From Bacteriovorax stolpii (GTDB taxonomy: Bacteria; Bdellovibrionota; Bacteriovoracia; Bacteriovoracales; Bacteriovoracaceae): a stretch of 32,016 nucleotides of DNA. The stretch lies in the NCBI GenBank assembly GCA_945885655.1, contig CAMCZE010000004.1, forward strand, positions 1 to 32,016, written 5' to 3'. Both the position numbers and the translations under genes were made by a program. Shown here piece after piece: positions 24,531 to 32,016 of this stretch (position 1 is the first letter of the stretch; the number at the start of each line of letters is the position of its first letter). The notes under the pieces were generated by a model. That model worked only from the letters and a program-made list of their open reading frames with translations. It made no database searches and had not been told where the DNA came from.

Positions 24531-25207
24531 TGAGCTAATTTTGAAAGATAAAGTTTGGCAAGTTTAGCATACTCATCATTAGGATAATTACTCACAACTG
24601 TATCAAACTGAGTTTGTGCCTTCCCTTTTTCACCTTTTAACAAATACAACCGACCTAATTCAAGATTAACTTTTGCAGGTAAAATCCCATCTTTAGTCTG
24701 AGCAAGTTTTTCTAAAAGGACCATGGCCTCTTCAACTTTATTTAATTTTTCTAAAACAACTGCCAATTGCATAGTTACAAAAAAAGCACCTACAGGATGT
24801 TTTGTAGTGCCAGCAATTTTACGAAGCACTATTTCTGCTTGAGAGTATTCACCTTTTTCATAAAGAAATTTTCCCATCTCAAGAACAACTGGCAACATCA
24901 CCGGTGTGGATTGAACGGATGAATCCAGTTTTTCAAACTGACTGACTAGTTCTGTCGGTGCTATTTTCCCTGTCTTGGCCTCAGACCATACTTTATTTTT
25001 GAATTCAAAAACTTTTACTGAATCATTAAGATCCGAAGAGCGCTGAGATTGTCTCCATAAAAAATATCCAGTGACTCCAACTAAAATGGCCACTAATAGT
25101 GCAAAAAACACTTTTCTCTTTTCATAAATAAGATGACCTAAATCTGTCTTATTAAGGGTCTGCTCTAGAGTTTGAGATTGATCGGTAGCTTGAGTCACTT
25201 CGCTCAT
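24527..25207 (-). CDS. yfgM: YfgM-like TPR protein, periplasmic ancillary to the Sec translocon
   Basis: A 226-aa single-pass membrane protein: cytoplasmic N-terminus of about 32 residues, one transmembrane helix (33-52, with FFALLVAILVGVTGYFLW), then a periplasmic part with TPR-like helix pairs. Repeats are visible around GKFLYEKGEYSQAEIVL, AVVLEKLNKVEEAMVLLEKL and GRLYLLKGEKGKAQTQF. In E. coli YfgM associates with SecYEG and the chaperone PpiD; that function is inferred from architecture and gene order. AAGGA lies 7 nt before the ATG, with a promoter carrying a perfect TTGACA at 25240-25268. It is coupled to bamB by an ATGA overlap. Confidence 0.8.
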   Translation of the reverse strand: MSEVTQATDQSQTLEQTLNKTDLGHLIYEKRKVFFALLVAILVGVTGYFLWRQSQRSSDLNDSVKVFEFKNKVWSEAKTGKIAPTELVSQFEKLDSSVQSTPVMLPVVLEMGKFLYEKGEYSQAEIVLRKIAGTTKHPVGAFFVTMQLAVVLEKLNKVEEAMVLLEKLAQTKDGILPAKVNLELGRLYLLKGEKGKAQTQFDTVVSNYPNDEYAKLAKLYLSKLAQ

Positions 25208-25239
25208 TGGTCGGTCCTTTTGGTACTAAATTCCCTAGA

Positions 25240-25268
25240 AGTTTAAAATCTGCGAGCAACGTTGTCAA
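25240..25268 (-). promoter_or_regulatory. sigma-70-like promoter of yfgM-bamB
   Basis: Minus strand: -35 TTGACA (25263-25268, perfect), 17-nt spacer, -10 TAAACT (25240-25245). The predicted leader is about 25-30 nt. Its -35 overlaps that of the divergent promoter at 25262-25290 by five bases. Confidence 0.65.
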
Positions 25269-25290
25269 AGATCAAAAGATTTCTTAGACT
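25262..25290 (+). promoter_or_regulatory. sigma-70-like promoter of the outer-membrane protein genes
   Basis: TTGTCA (25262-25267), 17-nt spacer, TAGACT (25285-25290), then 6 nt to ATG 25297. No ribosome binding site fits between, so a leaderless message is suggested. Confidence 0.6.
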
Positions 25291-25296
25291 TAAGTT

Positions 25297-25785
25297 ATGA
25301 AACAAAAAATTCTTTTTTTATTTATGCTGCTTCCCTCACTCACTTTTGCTGCGGACTTAAGAGGCCGTCTTGGAGTAGGTGCCACGAATCAATTAGCGAC
25401 TGATCTACCGGCCCTTTCTTTTAAGATTCAACAGTCTAAAACCTTTGCCCTTGGTGGCCTTCTTGGATTTAAATCAGACGAGGACAACACTCTTTACGGA
25501 ATCGGGCTCAAGGCGTACCGCATTATATTTGATGAGCCGCAGCTCAATTTTTATTTTGCTGGGATGCTGGCCACGCAAACTTATTTAGATAATGAAGACG
25601 ATGTTAAAAATGGCTACCAGGTCGATGGAACCATGGGCACTGAGTTTAACTTCACAGGACTTGAAAGTATCGGCTTTAGTTTTGAGTTTGGTGTTAGTCT
25701 TCGCACGACCGATCCAGATCATGGAAGATCCATTCAAACCTTGGGTGACAACTTCCTAAAAGCTGCCGTTCACTTTTATCTTTAA
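25297..25785 (+). CDS. small outer-membrane beta-barrel protein
   Basis: A 162-aa exported protein. The signal peptide is residues 1-18 (ends LTFA, cleavage before Ala-Asp). The mature 144 residues consist of alternating hydrophobic/polar strands such as LRGRLGVGATNQLA, LYGIGLKAYRII, LNFYFAGMLATQTY and IGFSFEFGVSLRTT. It ends AAVHFYL, a pattern like the C-terminal strand recognised by BamA. The size suits an eight-stranded barrel. Function is unknown. It has no ribosome binding site; see the promoter at 25262-25290. The next barrel gene begins 10 nt later, probably on the same transcript. Confidence 0.75.
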   Translation: MKQKILFLFMLLPSLTFAADLRGRLGVGATNQLATDLPALSFKIQQSKTFALGGLLGFKSDEDNTLYGIGLKAYRIIFDEPQLNFYFAGMLATQTYLDNEDDVKNGYQVDGTMGTEFNFTGLESIGFSFEFGVSLRTTDPDHGRSIQTLGDNFLKAAVHFYL

Positions 25786-25795
25786 CCAAAAAAAT

Positions 25796-26599
25796 ATGGT
25801 GCTAAAAAGCCTTGTCCTCATTTTTTTCTTTTGTACGACTATCTCAGTGATGGCCCAATCGACTGATCAAGTTTTACAAGAGATGGAAGATGATACAACT
25901 TTAGGCAGTGACATCTTTTCTGATTTTAATGAAGATCTAGAATCAGCTCAAGTTTTAGAAGACGAACGTTTTTATCGTTACGGCCGTTTTTTTTCCGTTA
26001 ACCTTGGTGGAGGGGCAACAACTTTCACCGGTAATCGTGGTAAGGCCTACGATGACAATCACCCGACTTTCCATCTCTCTGTTAACTATTTTTTAGATTT
26101 TCAAAAAGCTATCACCCTCGGTATTGAATATTCAAAACACACCATGGTTCTTGATACTGTCGTCAATGGCTTCCCAGATAATGGCCCCTTGGGTGCGGTC
26201 GTCACAGATATGACACGCGTTTTTGTGGGTTATAAATATTATGTTGATACCACGGACTTAGGTACGGCCATCACATATTCAAATCCTCACTTCATCGGTC
26301 GCCTTGAATACTGGTACCAAAGCAATAAATTTATTGATCAACCGTCTATACCTCGCGAAAAAGGTGGCGGTATTGGAACAGGTATCGGAGCGGGATTTGA
26401 ATTTCCTGTAGTTTTAAAAGAATCTTATATCAGTGTGGAAGGTCTTTATCATGTCGTGAACTTCTTTGATAAGTTCACCCAGAATTACCGCCAGGCCTTC
26501 AATGCCGACGGTACTACCGTTGAAGGTAGTACTTTTGGAATTGATGACCTGACAGGAAATGCGATGTCACTTATCGTGACTTATAACTTTACTTGGTAG
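25796..26599 (+). CDS. outer-membrane beta-barrel protein
   Basis: A 267-aa exported protein. The signal peptide covers about residues 1-20 (ends SVMAQ). An acidic linker of about 35 residues (rich in Asp and Glu) follows. Strand-like repeats come next, for example [51 protein letters not shown] and [12 protein letters not shown]. It ends IVTYNFTW with a terminal aromatic residue, the usual barrel signature. The size would fit a barrel of 8-10 strands. No ribosome binding site is seen; it begins 10 nt after the previous gene and may depend on coupling. The last 11 nt overlap the convergent der gene. Confidence 0.75.
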   Translation: MVLKSLVLIFFFCTTISVMAQSTDQVLQEMEDDTTLGSDIFSDFNEDLESAQVLEDERFYRYGRFFSVNLGGGATTFTGNRGKAYDDNHPTFHLSVNYFLDFQKAITLGIEYSKHTMVLDTVVNGFPDNGPLGAVVTDMTRVFVGYKYYVDTTDLGTAITYSNPHFIGRLEYWYQSNKFIDQPSIPREKGGGIGTGIGAGFEFPVVLKESYISVEGLYHVVNFFDKFTQNYRQAFNADGTTVEGSTFGIDDLTGNAMSLIVTYNFTW

Positions 26600-28424
26600 A
26601 GGCAAATTTCTTTTCAACTTTTTTCATCCTTCGTTCAATGTCCGACGAAGTTCTAAAAATCAAATGAACCGGCGTGTTCGTAAGATCAAATTCACGACGG
26701 ATCCCATTGACTAAATATTTCCTGTAATTCTCAGGAATCCCTTGAGACTTGTTACTAAAGAGTAGGAACGTCGGAGGACTCGTCTTAAGCATTGAAGCAT
26801 ATTTCACTTTGAAACGAACACCGTTGGTTTTTTTAATGACCACAGGGTTCTGATCAGTAAGATTCTGAAGGCATCTATTTACTGCACCTGTTGAGATCTT
26901 ACGGTTACGAACAACGATTGTTCGTTTGACGGCTTCACGAAGATAATTGATGTTACGGTTTTTCTGAGCAGAAATAGTCACTAGCTGACAAAAACCTAAC
27001 CAAGGCACATCATCTCTAAGATTTTGTAGCCATTCTTTTTTCTTTTTAGCATCAGCAAAAGTTTCTCTTAAGAGATCAATCTTATTTAGACAAATGATGA
27101 TGGACTTACCTTTTTCCAAAGCAATGTCACAAAGACGACGATCTTGGTGAGTAATGCCTAAGGTCGAATCTACCATAAAAAGCACAATATCAGATTCAGT
27201 AATTGAACGAAGAGAGCGATAAACTGATTGAGTTTCAATAAAACCATCAACAAGCTTAGACTTACGAATTCCAGCAGTGTCGACGATTTTTATCGAGCGC
27301 CAACGGTTGATCTGATGAGCATGCTCAAGATTTTCAACTTCTTCTGCCGGCCCATTCCAGTTTTTTTCTATTTCTGAAACGATTTGTTTTTCCGTAAAAT
27401 AATCCTCTCCTACATTAGACTCATCAAAACTAAAATCATTTGAACCTGTAGGTTCCACGATATCAGCGAATGCATCTTCAGTTGTTTGACCAAACTCTAA
27501 ATAGATTTTTTTCTCTTCTTCTGTTAAATCTTCCTCATCAACACTAAAATCTACATGTCCTGCATCTTGATACTGTTTGATCTCATTATAAATATCTGCA
27601 TTATCTTTTCTGAATGGATTTTCTTTCGAACTTAACATCTCAACATCTGGCCCAAAATAAAGGTCAATATAACCTTCAATAGGATCAACTGTCGTTCCAG
27701 CAATTTCTGAAACAAGAGCTCGCTGAGCTCCTACTAAACAATTAAGAAGAGTTGATTTTCCAGCATTTGGAGCACCGATAATGGCCACTGAAGAAACGAC
27801 ATCATGACGTGGGGTCACGCCTTTTTGCAAAAACTCCTCATCTTCTTGACCTTGGAACTCACGAGACATTTTTGTCAGACGTTCACGAAGATCATAAAAG
27901 CCACGGTTATGTTCAGCAGATACAATCATCATATCTTCTTCATCAAGGCCTAACTTATAAAATTCGTACTGATCTCCTTCTTGTTTTTCAGTGTCAAACT
28001 TGTTGAGGATGAGCCAAAAAGGTTTTTTAGTTGATTTGATATAATCACAGATGCCTTTGTCAAAAGGCAAAAACCCTTCTCGAACATCTACTATGAACAA
28101 TACAAGATCTGATTCATCAATGGCGATTTTTGCATGCTCTGCCATGATATTAAAAAAAGGATCAACGTTGTTTTTTTTACGTGCATCGATTTCTATCTTT
28201 TCGGGATAAAAACCACCTGTATCAACAAGAATAAGTTCTTCATGAATGGTTTCCCCTTCATAGACTTCATCCAACGTCATGATGCCGTAATGGCGGTCTC
28301 GAGTGACACCTGGCTGATCGTGAGTCATGGCCAAATGTTGTTTTTTCATCAATCGGTTAAAGATGGTACTCTTCCCGACATTGGGTCTCCCAATAAGGGA
28401 AACGACCAGAGATCTTTTATTCAT
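26589..28424 (-). CDS. der: Der (EngA), double-GTPase of 50S assembly, with an acidic insertion
   Basis: A 611-aa Der; typical proteins are 440-490 aa. Der has two GTPase domains and a KH-like domain and helps mature the 50S subunit. First domain: GRPNVGKS (12-19), DTGG (68-71), NKFD (141-144). Second domain: GAPNAGKS (217-224), switch-I Thr in AGTTVDP (242-248), DTAG (382-385), NKID (447-450), SAQK (485-488). The KH-like domain is about 510-600, followed by a basic tail. Between switch I and DTAG lie about 135 residues where E. coli has roughly 20; the extra part is strongly acidic. ATG 28424 follows GGAGG and overlaps the era stop as ATGA. Confidence 0.95.
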   Translation of the reverse strand: MNKRSLVVSLIGRPNVGKSTIFNRLMKKQHLAMTHDQPGVTRDRHYGIMTLDEVYEGETIHEELILVDTGGFYPEKIEIDARKKNNVDPFFNIMAEHAKIAIDESDLVLFIVDVREGFLPFDKGICDYIKSTKKPFWLILNKFDTEKQEGDQYEFYKLGLDEEDMMIVSAEHNRGFYDLRERLTKMSREFQGQEDEEFLQKGVTPRHDVVSSVAIIGAPNAGKSTLLNCLVGAQRALVSEIAGTTVDPIEGYIDLYFGPDVEMLSSKENPFRKDNADIYNEIKQYQDAGHVDFSVDEEDLTEEEKKIYLEFGQTTEDAFADIVEPTGSNDFSFDESNVGEDYFTEKQIVSEIEKNWNGPAEEVENLEHAHQINRWRSIKIVDTAGIRKSKLVDGFIETQSVYRSLRSITESDIVLFMVDSTLGITHQDRRLCDIALEKGKSIIICLNKIDLLRETFADAKKKKEWLQNLRDDVPWLGFCQLVTISAQKNRNINYLREAVKRTIVVRNRKISTGAVNRCLQNLTDQNPVVIKKTNGVRFKVKYASMLKTSPPTFLLFSNKSQGIPENYRKYLVNGIRREFDLTNTPVHLIFRTSSDIERRMKKVEKKFASTK

Positions 28425-29386
28425 TTTTTCCTCCACACACGAGCTGAATTTTGTGTTCGTGGTAGGCCTATCTCATCTAATACGTAATTGTTATTAAACC
28501 ATTTTGGCGAAACTTTAACGTGGAGATTTAAATGCACCTTCCCACCTGTCATCGCTTCAATTTTTTTACGAGCATTGATCCCTATTTCTTTAATCACTGA
28601 ACCACTTCTTCCTACAACAATCGCTCTCTGAGAAGGACGGTTAACAAGAATAGAAGCAGAAATGTGCGAGGCACCAGGACTCATATCATCTTTTTTTACA
28701 TCTTTATATTCATCAATTACCACTGCCACTTCATAAGGAAGTTCCTCTTGCAAAAGACGGAATGCCTGCTCCCGAATGTATTCAGTGGCAAAAAATCTTT
28801 CACTCTTATTTGATACGTCACCGGCCGGATAAAGATGTGGCCCACTGATGGCCACGTCTTGGATAGCACCAGTAAGTTCGTGGATGTTATGTCCATCTTT
28901 GGCGCTGATCACAAAATGTTTTTCAATGCTTGGGCAAATTTCTTTGAGTTGAGCAACAATGGGAGCAACGTTAATAGTTTCTTTGTTTAAAAGATCGGCC
29001 TTTGTGAAGATAATCCATGTACGCCCAAGAGGAGCATCAAAGTTTTTCATAAACTCTTTAAATTCTAAAACCATATCAGTCATGAGGTCCACTAACACAA
29101 AGTTAATATCCACTCCTTCAGATCCCATTTGGGCCTGGCCATTCATACGTTTATTGATCTCCTGACTCGTAGAGTGAACTCCCGGAGTGTCGACTAAAAC
29201 CACTTCCGTGCGATCAATTGTAAAAGCACAATGAAAATTATTTCTTGTGGTCTGAGGCTTAGAACTTACAATTGAGAGATCAAAACCCAAAAGGTGGTTA
29301 ATGAAAGAACTTTTCCCAACGTTGGGTTTTCCTAATACGGCGATCATGATCGCTTTATTGTGCGGATGTTGGTCAGTTAATAACAT
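28421..29386 (-). CDS. era: Era, GTPase of 30S assembly
   Basis: A 321-aa Era that binds the 3' end of 16S rRNA during 30S maturation. It has GTPase motifs GKPNVGKSS (19-27), switch I PQTTRNN, DTPGVH (66-71) and TKAD (128-131, where NKxD is usual). The C-terminal KH domain has [18 protein letters not shown] with the GxxG-type loop (GRSG). Its N-terminal 10 residues are polar and extra. AAGGAG lies 7 nt before ATG 29386, overlapping the rnc stop region. It is translationally coupled to der at the 3' end, an rnc-era-der order joining three ribosome-maturation factors. Confidence 0.96.
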   Translation of the reverse strand: MLLTDQHPHNKAIMIAVLGKPNVGKSSFINHLLGFDLSIVSSKPQTTRNNFHCAFTIDRTEVVLVDTPGVHSTSQEINKRMNGQAQMGSEGVDINFVLVDLMTDMVLEFKEFMKNFDAPLGRTWIIFTKADLLNKETINVAPIVAQLKEICPSIEKHFVISAKDGHNIHELTGAIQDVAISGPHLYPAGDVSNKSERFFATEYIREQAFRLLQEELPYEVAVVIDEYKDVKKDDMSPGASHISASILVNRPSQRAIVVGRSGSVIKEIGINARKKIEAMTGGKVHLNLHVKVSPKWFNNNYVLDEIGLPRTQNSARVWRKK

Positions 29387-29397
29387 ATAAAATCTCC

Positions 29398-30147
29398 TTA
29401 AATGAGGTTCTGTTTTAGTGCAAGAGAGGCCAGCTCTTTTTCCCCTGTTTTTTTTGAGGGATAAATGCCAGACCCTAAAAGTATGTCGTTAACCCAGAGT
29501 TTAACTTCAAATCCGCCTTCAACGGGTAAAGATGTATATAATGGTAATTTTTTATATTTACCCAAACTCGCTTCCTGAAGTTTTGATTTAGCATCAAATT
29601 GCTCCAAAGCATTCATATCAAAGGCATCTGAACGGTAGGCCTTAAACAGGGCAAGGACCCAGAGACGAGCAAACTCTAAACCCTGGAAACGATACACCTG
29701 GGCCAGGAGCGCCTCAAATGTATCTGCTATCGTTGCGTCTTGCTCAAAAAGCTTACGTTTAAATTCGCCCTTACCCACAAGGATCAGCTGATCTAGCTTA
29801 ATTGAGCGTGCAATCTTTGCTAATGAACTTTCATTTACAAGTGAGCTTCTACGTTTTGAGAGACTCCCCTCTTTTTCATCTGGAAAACGATGGTATAGTT
29901 CGTCTGTAAGAATCAGTTGCAAAACGGAATCACCTAAAAACTCCAATTGCTCCTGATGAGGAATCTGGTATTCATGAGAAAAAGAAGTATGAATAAAGGC
30001 CTTCACTAACTCTTCTTTGGGAATAGTGAGATAATGGGTCTTTTTAAACGTCTCAAAATCTGGGTGTAGGAAACAGTGATTGAGTACTTCTGGATTACGC
30101 TCTTCGAGCAGAGTTTGTAATAAACTATGGAAGTGAGGATGTGACAT
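29398..30147 (-). CDS. rnc: Ribonuclease III
   Basis: A 249-aa double-strand-specific endonuclease acting on rRNA precursors and structured mRNAs. The catalytic signature QEQLEFLGDSVLQLIL (E69, D73) and the second acidic site IADTFEALLAQVY (D142, E145) are intact. Residues 185-249 form the dsRNA-binding domain (SKLQEASLGKYKKLPLY... and KKTGEKELASLAL). An N-terminal extension of about 30 residues precedes the usual start. The frame opens with GTG 30153, but ATG 30147 is better placed behind an AGG box. The leader contains a hairpin at 30168-30193 that may allow autoregulation. Confidence 0.95.
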   Translation of the reverse strand: MSHPHFHSLLQTLLEERNPEVLNHCFLHPDFETFKKTHYLTIPKEELVKAFIHTSFSHEYQIPHQEQLEFLGDSVLQLILTDELYHRFPDEKEGSLSKRRSSLVNESSLAKIARSIKLDQLILVGKGEFKRKLFEQDATIADTFEALLAQVYRFQGLEFARLWVLALFKAYRSDAFDMNALEQFDAKSKLQEASLGKYKKLPLYTSLPVEGGFEVKLWVNDILLGSGIYPSKKTGEKELASLALKQNLI

Positions 30148-30167
30148 AATCACCTAAGGTCGTCTAT

Positions 30168-30193
30168 CTTGAGTTCCCTCGGGAAGCCTCAAG
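30168..30193 (-). promoter_or_regulatory. hairpin in the rnc leader
   Basis: CTTGAG (30168-30173) pairs with CTCAAG (30188-30193) and TTCCC (30174-30178) with GGGAA (30181-30185). A 2-nt bulge lies on one side; the loop is two bases, or four if the last pair is open. It lies about 20 nt upstream of the rnc start and has no T-tract, so it is not a terminator. Confidence 0.45.
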
Positions 30194-30295
30194 CAAAATT
30201 AAATAACTGTTAGCCATTACTAATCGTTTTGGTTCAATTAAGCAATGCCGCAAAAGAATGAGGGTAGATTTTACGTTTAAAGTTGCGCTAAGTCA

Positions 30296-30643
30296 TTAGA
30301 TTTTGATTCGAGCATTTGCTTTACGAAGTCTTTCGGCCAGGGTTTTGACAAGAATATCTAACCACTTAGGCTGGCCTTTAAAGATATTATCAAAGGTTTC
30401 TTGGGGAATCACAATAAGCTCAGACTCAATAGTGGCCTTAACAGTCGCACTTCTAGACTCTTTATCTAAAAAAGAGATCTCCCCCACTAACTCTCCTGTA
30501 TAAACATGGCCTAAAATCACATCTTCGTTGCCTCGTTTTTTAGTCACCACTAATTGTCCACTTTGAACCCAGTACATGCTCCGGCTATGCTCACCCTCAT
30601 TAAGGAGAATTTGATTAGGAGATAGCTTAACAATGTTGGCCAT
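30296..30643 (-). CDS. single-domain cyclic-nucleotide-binding protein
   Basis: A 115-aa stand-alone CRP-type cNMP-binding domain. The beta-roll is clear, with ILLNEGEHSRSMYWVQSGQL and the phosphate-binding cassette GELVGEISFLDKESRSATVKA, in which Glu and Arg occupy the usual ligand-contacting places. A C-terminal helix (DILVKTLAERLRKANARI) follows, but there is no DNA-binding domain. It is likely a sensor acting through a protein partner. Its ATG directly abuts the stop of the ABC-F gene (no gap), suggesting co-expression, though the functional tie is unclear. GGAGA near 30625 is too far upstream to be the ribosome binding site unless coupling is used. Confidence 0.85.
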   Translation of the reverse strand: MANIVKLSPNQILLNEGEHSRSMYWVQSGQLVVTKKRGNEDVILGHVYTGELVGEISFLDKESRSATVKATIESELIVIPQETFDNIFKGQPKWLDILVKTLAERLRKANARIKI

Positions 30644-32016
30644 TTAGTGTTCCCCGATGGAAGTAAGATATTCAGAGTATGCTCCTGGATAAAATGTTAC
30701 TCCGCCTTTATCAACTTCTGCAACCTGAGTTGTGAGCTGCTTTAAAAAATGCCTATCATGGGAGACAATGAGGATTGTGCCTTCATAATTTTTTAAGGCC
30801 TCAACTAAAACCTCTCTGGAACGAATATCCAAATGATTGGTAGGCTCATCCAGGATAAGCAAATTACAAGGATTGGTGAGAATCGTTGCAAGAATCAAAC
30901 GAGATTTTTCTCCCCCTGATAAAACAGAAACTTTTTTATCAGCATCATCACCTCTAAATAAAAAAGCGGCCAGAAGGTTTCTCATATAGCCATCTGATTT
31001 ATCTTTCACTCGATCTCTGACTTCATCAAAAACTGTTTTCTGAGGATTAAGCACATCCATAGAATATTGACTAAAATAACCAACCGTCACATTAGCACCT
31101 ATACTGACTGTTCCGGATGTTGCATCAGTCAAACCAGCGATACATTTTAGTAACGTAGATTTTCCAGCTCCGTTAACTCCAACGACGGCCACCCGTTCTA
31201 GTCTTTTCACCAGGCCAGTCACATTAGAAAAAACTTTTCTTTCTCTGCCTTCTGGCGTAACCCAAACTTTCATTAAACTGTCCATTTTCACCACATCGTT
31301 TCCAGAACGAGGAGGTTTAGGAAATTCAAAATGAATGGACTGATCTTCAGGTATAACTTCTATACGATCAATCTTATCTAATTTTTTTACTCGAGACTGA
31401 ACCTGGGCGGCATGTGAGGCACGGGCCGCAAATTTGGCAATAAATTCTTCTTCTTTTTTTAGCATGGCCTCTTGGCGCTCTGAACTGGCCACCAATTGCT
31501 CACGACGGATATCTCTTTCTTTTTCATAATAATCATAGTTTCCAGAATAAACCGTAATCGTTTTATGATTCACTTCAACAATCTTTTTGACTAATCCGTT
31601 CATAAAAATTCGGTCATGGCTTGTCATGAAAACCGCACCTTTAAAATTTCTTAACCAATTCTCCAGCCAAACAATAGATTCCAAATCAAGATAGTTAGTC
31701 GGTTCATCCATTAAAATAAATTCAGGGTTTTGTGCCAGGACCTTGGCCAAAGCAATACGCATTTTCCAACCACCGGAGAAGGCCTCCACTGGACGGCCGT
31801 GCTCTTCAGGTAAAATTCCCAACCCTGTTAAAACCTCAGCCGCTTGATACTCAATTTCATAACCACCAAGTTTTTCAAACTCCGTTTGGTAGTCTCCTAA
31901 TTTTTCTAAAAGAGCATCTGAGTACTCACCGTCTTCGAGTCGTTTTTCAATTTTTGATATTTCATTTTTCAAAAACCCCAAACGTTCATTTCCATGAATC
32001 ACTTCTTCTAAAGCAC
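30644..32016 (-). CDS. ABC-F family ATPase (5' end beyond the window)
   Basis: The frame is open through the right edge; the N-terminal Walker A lies outside. Visible in order: first ABC signature SGGWKMRIALAKVL and Walker B FILMDEPTNYLDLES; the linker between domains, with a charged coiled coil; second Walker A GVNGAGKSTLLKC; second signature LSGGEKSRLILATIL; Walker B LLILDEPTNHLDI; and a final SHDRHFLK. The catalytic Glu is intact in both DEPTN boxes. There are no transmembrane segments. ABC-F proteins act on ribosomes, affecting elongation or antibiotic protection. It ends soon after the second ATPase domain, without a long C-terminal tail. It may be of the YheS/Uup type, but the sub-type is unresolved. 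Confidence 0.93.
   Translation of the reverse strand, partial: ALEEVIHGNERLGFLKNEISKIEKRLEDGEYSDALLEKLGDYQTEFEKLGGYEIEYQAAEVLTGLGILPEEHGRPVEAFSGGWKMRIALAKVLAQNPEFILMDEPTNYLDLESIVWLENWLRNFKGAVFMTSHDRIFMNGLVKKIVEVNHKTITVYSGNYDYYEKERDIRREQLVASSERQEAMLKKEEEFIAKFAARASHAAQVQSRVKKLDKIDRIEVIPEDQSIHFEFPKPPRSGNDVVKMDSLMKVWVTPEGRERKVFSNVTGLVKRLERVAVVGVNGAGKSTLLKCIAGLTDATSGTVSIGANVTVGYFSQYSMDVLNPQKTVFDEVRDRVKDKSDGYMRNLLAAFLFRGDDADKKVSVLSGGEKSRLILATILTNPCNLLILDEPTNHLDIRSREVLVEALKNYEGTILIVSHDRHFLKQLTTQVAEVDKGGVTFYPGAYSEYLTSIGEH

Noticed and set aside
1-32016. CRISPR array, insertion sequence, prophage, tRNA or rRNA
   Set aside because: I saw no spaced direct repeats, transposase or phage genes, nor cloverleaf or rRNA-like sequence in the intergenic stretches, which are nearly all under 150 nt.

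Overview
The window reads as chromosomal DNA of a low-GC (roughly 40%) Gram-negative bacterium. It has Bam-pathway components, outer-membrane barrels, many lipoproteins with clear lipoboxes, and strong AGGAG-type ribosome binding sites. The house-keeping gene order, together with many secreted proteins of unknown function and secreted hydrolases, suggests Bdellovibrionota (Bacteriovorax/Peredibacter-like predatory bacteria). That placement is inference; there is no rRNA or other decisive marker. I see no insertion sequence, prophage, tRNA, rRNA or CRISPR array.

Layout. (1) 1-2213: the start of rsmI, a STAS-domain protein, and a minus-strand chain rnhB - YraN-like nuclease-fold protein - small glycine-rich secreted/membrane protein. 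(2) 2345-7305, minus strand: a ribosome/RNA-modification block in transcription order HAD phosphatase, ffh, rpsP, khpA, rimM, trmD, a SPOUT-like RNA methyltransferase and rplS, closed by an intrinsic terminator. A good sigma-70-like promoter lies just before rpsP and a 13-bp hairpin lies before rimM. (3) 7372-17217, plus strand: a tRNA-dihydrouridine synthase, a 650-aa secreted protein, a 1768-aa cysteine-rich lipoprotein, then an acyl-CoA thioesterase translationally overlapping a fatty-acid-desaturase-like membrane protein. (4) 17229-23332: accessory envelope genes. These are a predicted secreted protein-glutaminase-like enzyme, an overlooked 38-aa very basic protein with a possible small RNA behind it, a secreted protein of unknown function, two tandem paralogous lipoproteins, another lipoprotein, an EVE-domain protein and a secreted M14 zinc carboxypeptidase. 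(5) 23359-30147: an envelope/GTPase block with yfgM-like, bamB, two outer-membrane barrel proteins on the other strand, then rnc-era-der. Der carries a large acidic insertion in its second G domain. (6) 30296-32016: a single-domain cyclic-nucleotide-binding protein abutting a 5'-truncated ABC-F ATPase.

How the genes work together. Blocks 2 and 5 are core translation, secretion and outer-membrane assembly functions whose neighbours are widely conserved (rpsP-khpA-rimM-trmD-rplS-rnhB-yraN; yfgM-bamB-der; rnc-era). The accessory stretch is dominated by exported proteins. The most interesting items are the glutaminase-like enzyme, the giant Cys-rich lipoprotein, the 38-aa basic protein, the Der insertion, and a marked excess of the tetranucleotide GGCC across the window. 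Several divergent gene pairs appear to use back-to-back promoters sharing a -35 box, and some plus-strand starts lack a ribosome binding site and sit only 6-7 nt after a -10 element, suggesting leaderless mRNAs.
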